Below the pieces are notes generated by a model. The model did no database searches and was not told the DNA's origin. It saw nothing but the letters and a program-made list of their open reading frames with translations. Source: Daldinia sp. FL1419 (Eukaryota > Ascomycota > Sordariomycetes > Xylariales > Hypoxylaceae). From it: 64,000 bases of DNA. The position numbers and the translations under genes were made by a program. Shown here one piece after another: positions 44,352 to 54,595 of this stretch (position 1 is the stretch's first letter; each line of letters starts with the position of its first letter). Location of the stretch: the NCBI GenBank assembly GCA_025201765.1, contig MU623442.1, positions 1-64,000 of the forward strand. Direction: 5' to 3'.

Positions 44352-45575
44352 TTATAACTTTGCACCCCGCCTCTGCGCGGCACTATCCATCCTCTTGCCT
44401 TCGTCATTCTGCTCCGCGACTGTTAGATCCGGTAGCACGGCCGGCATGATGCGTCTAGGAGTAGCGCCGGGAACGACAGCGTATCGCGAGAAATCGACGA
44501 CTCGCCCACCCGCGTCGCTACGCAGGAAGTCCTCGTCGAGCTCCAGGCGGCCGTTGACGCTGGACGCAGGGGCGCGTAGGATAGCGAGAACGGCGTCGGA
44601 GAATACGGTTGCGTGGCGAAGGTCCTGCGCTTCGGAGGGGTTGGCGAGGGTTGTTTGGCGGGTTGCGGCGGACTCGATGGCCTAGGGGGAGGTTAGTTGA
44701 TTGTTTTATATGTTTGCATTGGTACCTTATATACCCAGCTAACTCGGGCGCCAGGGGCTAAAGTGCAAGGACGATAGAAAAAGGGAGAACTCGAAAACAT
44801 ACCACAGCCGGCCAAAGACTCGTAATCGCCATCTCGCGCAACCCCTGCCTCTCGAAATCCATCGCAAGGCCCTGGGTCAAGACGCTCATGCCGATTTTCC
44901 CCATCGCGTACGCCGTCTTTCCGCGGAAAAAGCGGCTATAGATAGGTGGGCTGACGACGACGATGCGTCCGCGCCCGCGGCGCTTGAGGTGCGGCAGGGC
45001 GGCTTGGACGGTGCCGTAGAGACCCTCGGGGTTCACGCGCTGGAGCAGCTGGAACCGCTTCATGGGCGTGTCTTCTACCGAGGCCCACCATATTGCGCCC
45101 GAGTTATACACTAGGACGTCGAGACGGTTGTAGATCTGGGGGTTGGGGGGTCAGATGGTTGGTTCGTGGGTACCTAGGTTTAGTAAGGGGAGAGTAAATA
45201 GGGGCGCTGACCTCGATAGTTTTACCCACGAGTTTCTCGATGCTAGCAAAGTCCCGAACGTCCACCGGTATAGCAGTTGCTTCACCTCCCGCCTCGCGGA
45301 TTTCTCGCTCTACGGTGCTGATAGTAGACTGAGGAGTATTGGGGTCTGGCGGAAACGGCACAACGCTCTGAGCGTCGCTTGTCGATTTGGCCGCGACGAC
45401 GACTGAAAGGGCATACGTATATATGATTAGAGATACGATGGATCATGAGTTACATCTGGTTTGAAGAGATGGGCTTACCGGCGTATCCGTTCTTGGCCAA
45501 ATCTACGGCGATTTGTCTCCCTATCCCCCTCGACGCACCGACTACGAGCGCAACGTTGTTCTTTGTGTCGGCCAT
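44352..45575 (-). CDS. Short-chain dehydrogenase, HSDL2-like, with PTS1 tail AKL
   Basis: Four exons on the minus strand (45479-45575, 45212-45402, 44803-45135, 44352-44681) give 316 residues. The NAD(P) site is VALVVGASRGIGRQIAVDLA. VVVAAKSTSD and ATAIPVDVRD follow, then DVLVYNSGAIWW where most relatives have NNAS. The serine in IVVVSPPIYS and the YAMGK pair make a complete catalytic set. The SPP run and the NPEGLYGTVQAALPHL stretch resemble the dehydrogenase domain of hydroxysteroid dehydrogenase-like protein 2. The last three residues are AKL, an accepted variant of the PTS1 peroxisomal signal. Exon 4 keeps frame over 110 codons. The substrate is unknown. It lies tail-first about 700 bases from HOM3, on the same strand. 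Confidence 0.9.
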
Positions 45576-46270
45576 TGCTAATTTCATCAAGCCATTTGAC
45601 GTCTAACAAATTTACTGGATTTATCATTACACGGAGGACTAGGAAGGTCACCGTACTACATGCTATTTTATTGGTTTCTTCAGTATCACGAGGTATACTT
45701 CCATGAACCGATCAGTAATCGTTACTATGTACTTGACTTATACAGAACTCCCTTGGCCTAATAGGACAATGGCGCAAGTTGAATATAGTGGGTCTACGGG
45801 AGCAGCCGAGGTCTGCGACTACTAGACCCACCGGATAGCATACCTCCTGCTTAATTTAATATAGTCCTATCGAAAATTGCAATCAAGCAAGATATAGAGC
45901 AAAGGGAGGTATTGTCAAAAGCGACAAACCAGATGCAATTAAGGGCTATATACTCGAGGGCTCATATGTCCAAATAGGGGTATTCCTTTTTCTCCCTCTC
46001 GGGTCGTCATTCGTATCCCCGAATTCCCCCCAAACGGGGATTCCCCAAAACCTCACTTCTAACCAAACGCCTGTATCCCCTCACAAAGGCTGCTTCTAAT
46101 CTAATACAAACCAAGCCAGGGACGCACCAAAACCCGCCCGCGACCCCCCCCGGCTTCGTACGCGATGTCTATCATCTAGGTGGGTAGTCATACATAGTTC
46201 CATCTTTGTATTACTGCGGCCGCCTGCTCTAGCGAGCGACTCAATATAGCCACGGTCCTACCCGATCGTA
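45576..46270. other. Intergenic between HOM3 3' end and the dehydrogenase start
   Basis: 695 bases. No open frame of note. CCCC-rich strings (46020-46160) and a GCGGCCGC site near 46217 stand out only in composition. Confidence 0.45.
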
Positions 46271-48194
46271 TTAGCTCTGTGCTCGACGGGCAGTTCTTGC
46301 CGCGGATCCGGGAGAATCAAACTTCGTCTTACCTGGTATGAACCGGTTTTCCTGTTCCCTGTGCGTCGGTATCTTGAGCACTTCGCTGTGTATCGCGTTC
46401 ATTGCCGCCAGGGCGTTGTCTGCGTCCACGACGAGGGATATGTTGACTTTGCTCGCACCTTGACTTATCAGATGGATGCCGATCTGAGCCGAAGCCAAGG
46501 CTGATAGTATCTCGTCTGGAATCTGTTAGCGATTTCTTTTCTTTTTTTTTCTTTTTTATATATATAAAAAAACACTTATATTGCGGGTTGTTGACGACTT
46601 ACTAGACACACCGACCATATTGCGCATTTTATGGCCAACTACCGTCACGATGGACATGTGCGGGGTGATGGTAACTTGGCCAAATCGCTCCAGCTCCTCC
46701 CTCAGTCTCAATAGTGCGGTGGGATTACCAGGGGATTGCACCGCAAGGCTAACGTGCCTTTCGCTTGTGGCTACCAGATCTACGAGGATCTTATTCCTCT
46801 CGAGGCAGTCAAACACCTGTGTCAAAAATCCTTGCGACTTGGTATTCCGATTACAGACAACGTTGATAAGGAGAATCTCGTCCTTCACCGTTACTGCAGT
46901 TGGCTTTCTGCGTTCTTGCTGAGCACCGTGGTAGCCGTTCTCCAGCATAAAGCTAGACAAAGGCGTGATTACTCGGGAGGAGTTTCCGGAGCCATCGGAC
47001 GATACGCTGGCTGGACTATTAGGGGCGGAACTGTCCATTGAGGGGTATATGATGGTGCCATTTCCTGACGGCTTAAAGACGTTTTTCAGACGTAAAGGTA
47101 TGCCGGCATCCCGAATTTGATCCATTGTTAACGGGTGAATAACCTCGCTTCCATAGTATGTCAATTCTGTTGCTTCTTCAGCTGTTACCGTTGACAGCAG
47201 CCGTGCCGAGGGCACCTTTCTCGGATCCGCCGTGAAAATTCCGTCAACCTCTTTCCAGATCTGCAACTCTTCTGCTCCCACTGCTACAGCGCACATAGCT
47301 GCGCAAAGATCGGAGTACCCCCTTCCTACCGTTTGGAGCAACGAGTCCGGCATTATACCGAAAAAACCTACAACGTTAGTGTATATCGCGATATTGTAGT
47401 GTTTATAGTCTTACCTGTCACAATAGGGATCGCGCTTCCGCAATCTCGAATACGTCCGGCGATTTGGCTAGCCAATGCATGATAGAACTTGGGACCAAGC
47501 CTCTCGAACGCGGCCACTTGGTCGTTGATAGAATTTCCAAAGGTGGACGATATAATATTATCTAGAAATACCGCTTTCGCCGGTGTGCCCTGCGTCAAGT
47601 ATCGTTAGTTTGCTAGACAGACGGAATTTTCGACTTGGGGAGATCTTACATTGCTTGTGAGACAGGCCGCGACAATCATGCAAGAAAGCTTCTCACCAAG
47701 CGAGATGACGCGGTCTTTTGACCTTGCCGATAACTCGCCAATAATCTAAAATTTGTCAGTCGGTACCGATCACTATGAGTGTCCATCTGAAAGCTTACCT
47801 GGGCGGCAAGCAGAAACCGCTTGAGGCTCTCGCATTCTTGTTGGATACTAGAGGCTGTCTCCTCGTAAATCTGCGAATGATCGATTGTCCGTGCGGAAGA
47901 GCCCATGAACGTTTTTAATACGTTCAGGTGGCTTTCCTTGATCAGGTCTACCAAGTCGATTAGTCGCTTCTGGGCGTCGAACCCCTGTTCGGCATAAGCT
48001 ATGCATTGAAGCAGCAAACTCGTCGTCCCGCTAGCTTTGACGGTTCCAGATAAGGCAGAGCATACAACAATAAGGTTATGCTCAGCGCTGTATTGTGGGA
48101 TAATTTTGCAACATATTGTGTCCAGCAATTTTCCCAAGCTGGTACCACCATACTTCTGCACCAGCCAGGACTTAGGTTCCATGACAGCCACCAT
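46271..48194 (-). CDS. HOM3: Aspartokinase
   Basis: Five exons on the minus strand (47799-48194, 47650-47745, 47415-47589, 46603-47367, 46271-46515) give 558 residues. It phosphorylates L-aspartate, the entry step to homoserine, methionine and threonine. The kinase part shows LVQKYGGTSLGKL near the start, DRVISLGEKLSC, VTGFFGIMPDSLLQTVGRGY, LQIWKEVDGIFTADPRKVP and LTYYGSEVIHPLTMDQIR. Two ACT-type regulatory segments follow (LINVVCNRNTKSQGF; MRNMVGVSNEILSALASAQI), so feedback control may remain. The N-terminal quarter differs from the fungal housekeeping enzyme as I recall it (for example LIVVCSALSGTVKASGTTSL), suggesting a paralogue. It is about 1.5 kb from MET2, on the same strand. Confidence 0.92.
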
Positions 48195-49746
48195 GATGAT
48201 GACAATGGTGTTATGCCGCTTATATGGTGGTCTCTATGAAACCTCAAGTAGGATTGTAGAGATTGGCGAAGTGAGAATGAGAATTATAAAGAAGTGGTTT
48301 TTGTTGCGTTGTCCTGTCCAAACTTGAAGCTATCCGCTCCGGCCAACATTCGTTTTTATGATCCTTTCTCAACTGCCTCCATAGGTGTCAGCACAGAGGC
48401 CAAACATGTCTCAAAACGGAAGGAGGGGCTGCCGTAAAATGCCAGCGGAGCCAAATCCAAAGGTTCAAACCAACCACAAGCCCACGGGGTTGCGTTTGTC
48501 GGGATGGGTTGCCGTCAATTGCGAAAGGAAGGCTATAGAAGGGAAATAACGAGACGGGGCGGCGTGGGCCGACCACAACTCCATAATCACACGGGCGTCG
48601 GAATACCAGGAAAAGCCCAGGAAAAAAACCAAGCTAGGGAAAATCAGGATTTCGAAATACCCGGACGGAAACCTCTAGGTACGTCCAGGTGTGTCCATGT
48701 AGGTAGGGTTGGCTTCTGTACGATGCAGTACGATGCCTACTACATACGGATACAACGCATACCTAGCCGCAAAGACTGGGGAAGATGAAAGGGGAGTCGA
48801 TAATGGAGACGACTACATGCACTCCCAAATCCCGGCCGGCATTTATGATAGGTGCCATGCGTGACAAGTATGCACCGAGCAGATCCTCCTTTCCCAAAGC
48901 GGCGCCCCCTTTTCCCCGGACTTTACTCGTTTCGGCCCACGTGAAGGGCCGCGGTGTTTGAACCCCTACGGCTAGTCTTGGACTTCATTATTTCCTAAAT
49001 CGGCCGGGTGCTAGAGTCATCGGTTTCTCAAGGGGGCTTCGTTAACCCGTTCCCTCGCTCGCCATCGTGAGATGGAAACAGACGGGCGAAATCCTAGGCT
49101 ATAGTACTCGTATATGACCGGGAACCGCCGGAACGATTGCCACCCAGTCTCGTTGTATTCGAGCTTCCTACATTTACAGCCTCCTCCAGTCAGTCGATTT
49201 CCTTCACGACTCGTTGCAACGTAAGGTAGTCTAAGCACCTTATTTTGCCCCGCGGGGATGTCATCATTTGAAATCTACTGTATCATCCGTCTTACTCGCG
49301 CCTTTTTCTTCCGGAGCTTACTTTACCTTGTAGTAAGGGGGCAGAGGCTCCCGAGGTTCTGAGATAAAAAGGAATTTCGTCCCTTGATCCGTCTTGTGAA
49401 ATGTTGCACGAAATTTTACCCCTTAAGCCGCCATTCCACTTGTTGCTGACTCGGGGATATCAACATATGCTCTCCGTCAGCCTAAGAAGAAAGACTTCGT
49501 ATTATATAGCTCGTAAAGAAGCGAGGCTCCTTCTCCGTTCCTTTCCTTAGTAACATCACTATCGACCCATTTATGCGGTGTTACTAAATCACTAATACGA
49601 TAGATATTTGAGCTGTAGTAAGTGCTGGAATAATGATACCTTGACACGCAGCCGACCCCCGAAAACTCCCCGGAACCTATAATAAAAAGCGCTTGATATA
49701 CAATAACACAGTAAGAGTACTGTACACGGTCGATTACCCGGTCACT
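48195..49746. promoter_or_regulatory. Upstream region of HOM3, 3' side of MET2
   Basis: About 1.55 kb. A palindromic CACGTG (Cbf1/bHLH-type E-box) lies at 48938-48943, about 745 bases upstream of the HOM3 start. ATGGTGTTAT at 48205-48214 is one mismatch from the CYS3/MetR consensus ATGRYRYCAT. Neither proves regulation. The frame 48504-48788 has no recognisable content. Confidence 0.4.
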
Positions 49747-51232
49747 CTACCATACCTCCACCTCACCAGTCAAACTGGCACCTCCAGGCTGTGCTGTGTG
49801 CTCCCCGGAAGAGCTGGTGTCATCGTACGTAGATTTGTAAAAATCCGGGAAGTCTTTTGTAAGCTTCCCTAAAATTAAGCTCCCAAGCTGCTCAAACTCG
49901 AGTAAGAATCCATCATGCCCGTCTGACGACTTGAGCATTGCAAGCGTAGCATCAGGGAGACAGGCTGCTAGCCGCTCTTGTTGCTCGGGCAGGAAAAGCG
50001 CATCGGTTTCGACGCTGACTACTAGAGAACCTGGAGGTACCACAGACAGCACTGAACGCAAAGCGCCGTCACAGTCGGCGGGTGATAGATCTTGACTAGC
50101 CGCCACCCTGTTTATCGTCACGTCGTGCGCATCCATCTTGTTGGTAATGTGTAGATAGCAGTTGGCGTCGAATCGCTGAATGAACTTTTGCCCCTGGTAG
50201 TGCAAATACCCCTGAGCAGAAAATGAGGGGTCGCGTCTCGCGGTCCAGCTCTTCCGCTCCGAGCGCTCTTGAGCGGTTATCGACGCTGCACCCGTAGTTG
50301 CTACGGGAACGTCTGTCCGTGGAAGGTCTAGAGGAGGCTCTTGCACGGGTCTCGGCTTCTGTCTCTGCGGTTTGCGGCCGAACCGGGAGTCGAAGCTCAT
50401 ACATGAGCGATAGGTGAGCATAGCCACCATGCGTGCTGCGGCCAAACCGGCCGAAGGCTGGCCCTCCGGGAGCGGCTCGTAGTAACCTTCATCGAACTTA
50501 GGGTCAGAGTAGATGCACTGGCGTTGCGTCTCGGCCCACGAAATACCCCAGGCACTGTGGTCCGCTGCCGTCGCGATTGGGATAATGGATTTCACATAGC
50601 CAGGCGCCGTGCAAAGGGGCCATTCGAGAGTTGTCATTCCTCCCATCGAACCTCCTATGACAGCCGCTACAGAACGAACACCTAGAGCATCAAGAACATA
50701 CTTATGTGCTCTGTCCGTAAGGAGGATTCGTTAGCATTCACCTTGAACAACATAGTCACGCCCAGGGAAAAGGGTGGGTTAGCTTACCGCACATCGTCGC
50801 GAACTGTTGTTTGCGGGAATTCACTGGCGTATATTCTTCCCGTCTGAGGGTTGATGGTAAGTGGCGATGCACTACCGTAAGGTGACCCAAGGACGTTCGC
50901 GCAGAAGATGAAGAAATGCGCTGGATCAAACGCTTTATCGCGCCCAAGAAGCGGGCTCCACCAATCACTGATATCGCTGCTACCGGTGAGAGCATGGCAA
51001 ATCACCAAGACATTGTCCGCTGTGTCATTAAGCCGACCCCATGTCTTGTAGGCGATTTGACAAGATTCTATTATCTCGCCCGAATCAAGTGTGAGCTGAG
51101 GTATAACAGCGAACTTCTGCCCCTGAATAAGGCCCGCGTAGAAGTTCTGGGGGTTTGGATTGTGATCCAGAACTATCATGTGTGAGAATAGCTTCTAAAA
51201 TTGCCAGAAGAGGTCCACTTACGAGTTGCCAT
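49747..51232 (-). CDS. MET2: Homoserine O-acetyltransferase
   Basis: Exons 51223-51232 (10 bases), 50788-51172 and 49747-50710 (minus) give 452 residues. It acetylates L-homoserine with acetyl-CoA. The alpha/beta-hydrolase core reads SCQIAYKTWGRLN, VLVICHALTGSSD, and the nucleophile elbow VIGGSMGGMTTLEW. The remaining catalytic residues lie in VSVETDALFLPEQQ (Asp) and SSDGHDGFLLEF (His), so the triad is complete. GWAISWAETQRQ-type context (AWGISWAETQRQCIYSDPKF) is typical of fungal Met2. The start ATG-GCA-ACT-C was chosen because the GTAAGT donor after it gives MATLLDHNPNPQNFYAGLIQ, close to relatives. The long upstream frame to 51373 is leader. It shares a 718-base divergent promoter with the nitrilase. 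Confidence 0.92.
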
Positions 51233-51950
51233 ATCGATGTAAGGTTTGCCTGCAGTGTAGCAAAATAGATTCAACCACGAAGACAAGCTTGACGACTTGG
51301 AGCAATCGAGAGACGATCCTGGCGCCACATCCGTAGCTATGTATGGCATGTATGGGTTATAGAGGTTGTACATGATTCCGCGTACTCCCGGCTACCAACA
51401 AAGTCCCGATTATCTGGGCAACAAGCTGCATACGCCATATGCTACCCCCCACAAAGAGGTTGCATTGGAAGATCACAGACGATCTTCCTTACAAAGGGGT
51501 GAAAGATACGTATCTTTGATCCGGTATTCGGCCTACTGCCCAGCGAACCGGGATTTGGTACTTCGGGATCTGCGTCGTGCTGCAGAGTTGTATGCGCCGT
51601 CGTACCGCATACTGTGCCTCGGCCCCACAATCTGCAACTCTCCTCATTTACCAAACACTATCGTGGTGCTACCCATCGGTCATTATCGTGGCCTGTGGTT
51701 GTCACGATGCCTTGAATTGGAATCGCGGGCCAAGAACGGGAATCGATTGGCACCGTCGATCCGGCACCTCCCGCCCTATTTAGGTATCTTTAATAGAACC
51801 CAAATGACATTACCCCCTTAACCCCGATGGGCAGACCCCAGAACCACATAACGCCAGGAAGCCTCCTGATTCCTATCCTGACAAGCATACCACTGGCTTT
51901 TGTTGGCCTTCGCTTAGGTACACATCAGTCCGAAGAAAAAAAAAAAAGTC
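51233..51950. promoter_or_regulatory. Divergent promoter of MET2 and the nitrilase
   Basis: 718 bases between two start codons on opposite strands, short enough for shared control. A run of about 13 A's sits just before the nitrilase start (51935-51947). No complete CYS3/MetR palindrome was found by eye. The open frames here (51366-51821, 51442-51654) are not supported. Confidence 0.5.
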
Positions 51951-53335
51951 ATGGCTACGGCTCGGGTTGTGAAAGTGGCGGCCGTTCAAGCGGCTCCCGT
52001 CTCCTTCGACCTCGATAAGAGTCTAGAAAAACTAACTCGAATAGTCGGTGAGGCGGCTGAAGCCGGTGCAGACCTTATCGTGTTTCCGTAAGCAAGCGAG
52101 GCATACTCAACCAACAACATGGGGGATTGACGATTGATATGCAGTGAGGCTTTCTTGTCCGCGTATCCATGGCGATATGCGTTTGATGCCACGATTGGTG
52201 CTCGAGAGCCGCGTGGTGAGAAGAATTTTTTACAATGAGAGAATAAATTACAGGATTGACCTTGAATAGGAAGGGAATGGTACGCAAAATACCACGATTC
52301 AGCTGTCGCTGTACCCTCCCCAGCGGTGGACACGATATCGAAAGCAGCCAAGTCCCACCAAGTCTACGTTCAAGTTGGCATCATTGAGAAAGAGGGGGGT
52401 ACGCTTTACTGCGCTGCTTTGTTAGTTGGTCGAGACGGGTCGGTATTACTGAAGCATCGTAAAGTAAGTGTGGCAGATCCTTCACGAAAATCTTCTCGCG
52501 GAAACTAAACGCAAATAAGTTAATCCCTACGGCCGCGGAACGCCTAGTGTGGGGACGAGGTGCAGGAGATGGTCTTGGAGTTGTACAAACTGACATCGGA
52601 AAAATTGGTACATTGATATGGTAAGATTATATGTCTTGGATTGCGTATAGAATTGCTGACGGAATCTTAGCTGGGAAAATTATATGCCTGCAGCGCGGAT
52701 GGCCCTCTATCAACAAGGAGTCGAGTATGAGGACATACCAACCAGTTACGAAGAAAACGGTCGAGATTTGCTAATTCATCTTGTAATAGAATCTACATCG
52801 CACCTAACGCGGATGACTTACCATCATGGATCGCATCAATGCAACACATTGCTAAAGAGGGCCGTTGCTTCGTTGTCTCGGTAAATTCGATGTGTAAAGT
52901 TTCGGATTTCCCAAAAGATTATCCGCCGTTTACCCCTGAGCATCACGACAGGAGACCAGATGGCTCACAGTGGGAGCCCGACGATATCGTTAATCATGGG
53001 GGATCCTTTATCGTAGGGCCTCTAGGGATTCCCGTAACCGAGCCGGTATGGGACAAGGAAGAGATAATCTATGCCGATTTGAAGATGTCGGAAATAACAG
53101 AGTCTAGGGTAAGCCAACTTTCTAACTCCGAACCAAATTTAGCTCTAATATTCTAACGATGCATATCAAGCTCGACTTCGATCCGGTTGGTAGCTATGCC
53201 CGCCCGGACGTATTGTAAGTTCTCGGCCGATTCCAGAACCATGTAGTGCAAACAAGACGTGGCAGCTAACACACACATCACAGCACGTTGACGGTGAACA
53301 CCAAGCCGGGGACAAACGTAAGTTTTACGGGATAG
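51951..53335 (+). CDS. Nitrilase (carbon-nitrogen hydrolase)
   Basis: Eight exons (51951-52087, 52145-52215, 52270-52463, 52520-52620, 52671-52724, 52790-53108, 53171-53214, 53284-53335) give 323 residues, the normal length for a true nitrilase. The catalytic Glu lies in LIVFPEAFLSAYPW, the Lys in LLKHRKLIPTAAERLVWGRG, and the Cys in TLICWENYMPAARMALYQQG. APNADDLPSWIASMQHIAKE and GRCFVVSVN also fit the family. All eight exons keep frame, so the gene looks intact. Nitrilases turn R-CN into the acid plus ammonia. The substrate cannot be read from sequence; the tail is shorter than in cyanide hydratases. It sits between MET2 and MET17 and is divergent from MET2. Confidence 0.92.
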
Positions 53336-54595
53336 GTTGTAATAATGGGTTCTGCCGTAGGATACTCGGAGGCAACGCCGTTTGATCGATATTAGGGATT
53401 ATGTAGTTTGACAGGGGTATATGTTTGAACTTTGAAGACTCGAGCCCGAAGACTTGAGCCCGAAGATTCTCATGGATAGATCGTAACTACGTAGAGGATA
53501 ACCACTAATAGAGAAATTCCGGGTTGTATCCACAGAATGACCCGCTATGGTGACTCTTTAGAGAATGATTGCTCGCGTCCCTATGTGTAACCTAATTCTG
53601 GTGAAGGGGTTCCAAACACGTGGAATTTGTCCAATGGCCGAGTGGCGAGTTGTTGAGGCTCCTCGGTGTCCTTACATGAGACACAAGGATCCGAAAACTC
53701 GGGTCGTCCCTGGCATATGGCATCTGTTGTATCTGTGGAATCGGTGGCGGCGGTCAGCAATCACCGTTTGTCTTTTTTTTCTTTTTTTTCTTCTTCGGCG
53801 GTAGTCAACGCGCAGGACACATGAACGTGCGGGGGACGCCGTGCCTCACATCATGTATGCTACCCATGTACTATGTATAACTTAGGTACGAATCGCGTAT
53901 CGGGAATCGCGTATCGCCGTTAGAGATTATCTGGTAATGTCCAGTATAGTGTAGTATTGCCTAGGATTATTTGGGAATATTTGGGAATATTTGGGACTAT
54001 GTGAGATTGGCAATTACTGTATACCGGATTGGTATAGGTTGTTAGGTTGGTTGTATAGGTCATGTATACCTCCTACCTAAGTAATATTTCAAGGCATGGG
54101 ACCTTTTTCTCCACGCCCACAAGAACCCCTGAAGTTGGTGGGTCACCCTATCGTACGACGACTTAGAATGCTTCGGGCTTTGATGGCGTTGCATTGCAGT
54201 ACTGGCAATAACCAACGGCAACATTAAACCGGGTATGTAATGGAGGCAAGTGCTTTAGCTTATCTGACGTAGGTACTTCTAACTGGACAACTAGAGGGAG
54301 GAAGCTGCAAGAAGTAGAAAGTAGAAGGGGTGGGTTACTTCTGTACGTATGTAATCGTCAAGGTTTATGCAACTGCTTCCAACGGCTTGCACCTTCAACG
54401 TCTATACATTTAAAGCCGAGTACCTTCTCTCTGTATAAGACGAAGCTTACGAAAGTTTGTAGAAAGAAAGAAAGAACGAAATAACGAAATAACGAAAGAA
54501 AAACTTGCCCAATACATCAACTTCTTCAACGACGCCTTCAAACTATCTTCATATTCTTATATCACACCAAAAACAGCCCTTCATTCCGCCTCATC
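53336..54595. promoter_or_regulatory. Intergenic region and leader of MET17
   Basis: 1.26 kb. Small direct repeats are seen: ACTTGAGCCCGAAGA (53440-53467), TATTTGGGAA x3 (53968-54000) and AATCGCGTATCG x2 (53889-53920). A GAAA/GAAATAAC microsatellite at 54461-54503 lies just upstream of the start, probably in the leader. The frame 53565-53804 is not supported. Confidence 0.5.
54461..54503. repeat. GAAA/CGAAATAA microsatellite
   Basis: Purine-rich tandem of GAAA followed by CGAAATAA repeats, about 100 bases before the MET17 start. Confidence 0.85.

Noticed and set aside
44395..44685. 96-residue plus-strand frame
   Set aside because: Shadow of the last exon of the HSDL2-like dehydrogenase.
48205..48214. 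CYS3/MetR-like site upstream of HOM3
   Set aside because: One mismatch from a degenerate consensus; expected by chance in this much DNA.
48504..48788. 94-residue frame upstream of HOM3
   Set aside because: No recognisable domain, no splice support, and it overlaps a motif-rich intergenic stretch.
51176..51373. Longer N-terminus for MET2 (MYNLYNPYMPY start)
   Set aside because: It adds a leader without similarity, and its frame ends inside the intron that is needed to join LLDHNPNPQN.
53565..53804. 79-residue plus-strand frame ending in a Phe/Leu run
   Set aside because: The run comes from a T-rich microsatellite; no similarity to a membrane or secreted peptide family.
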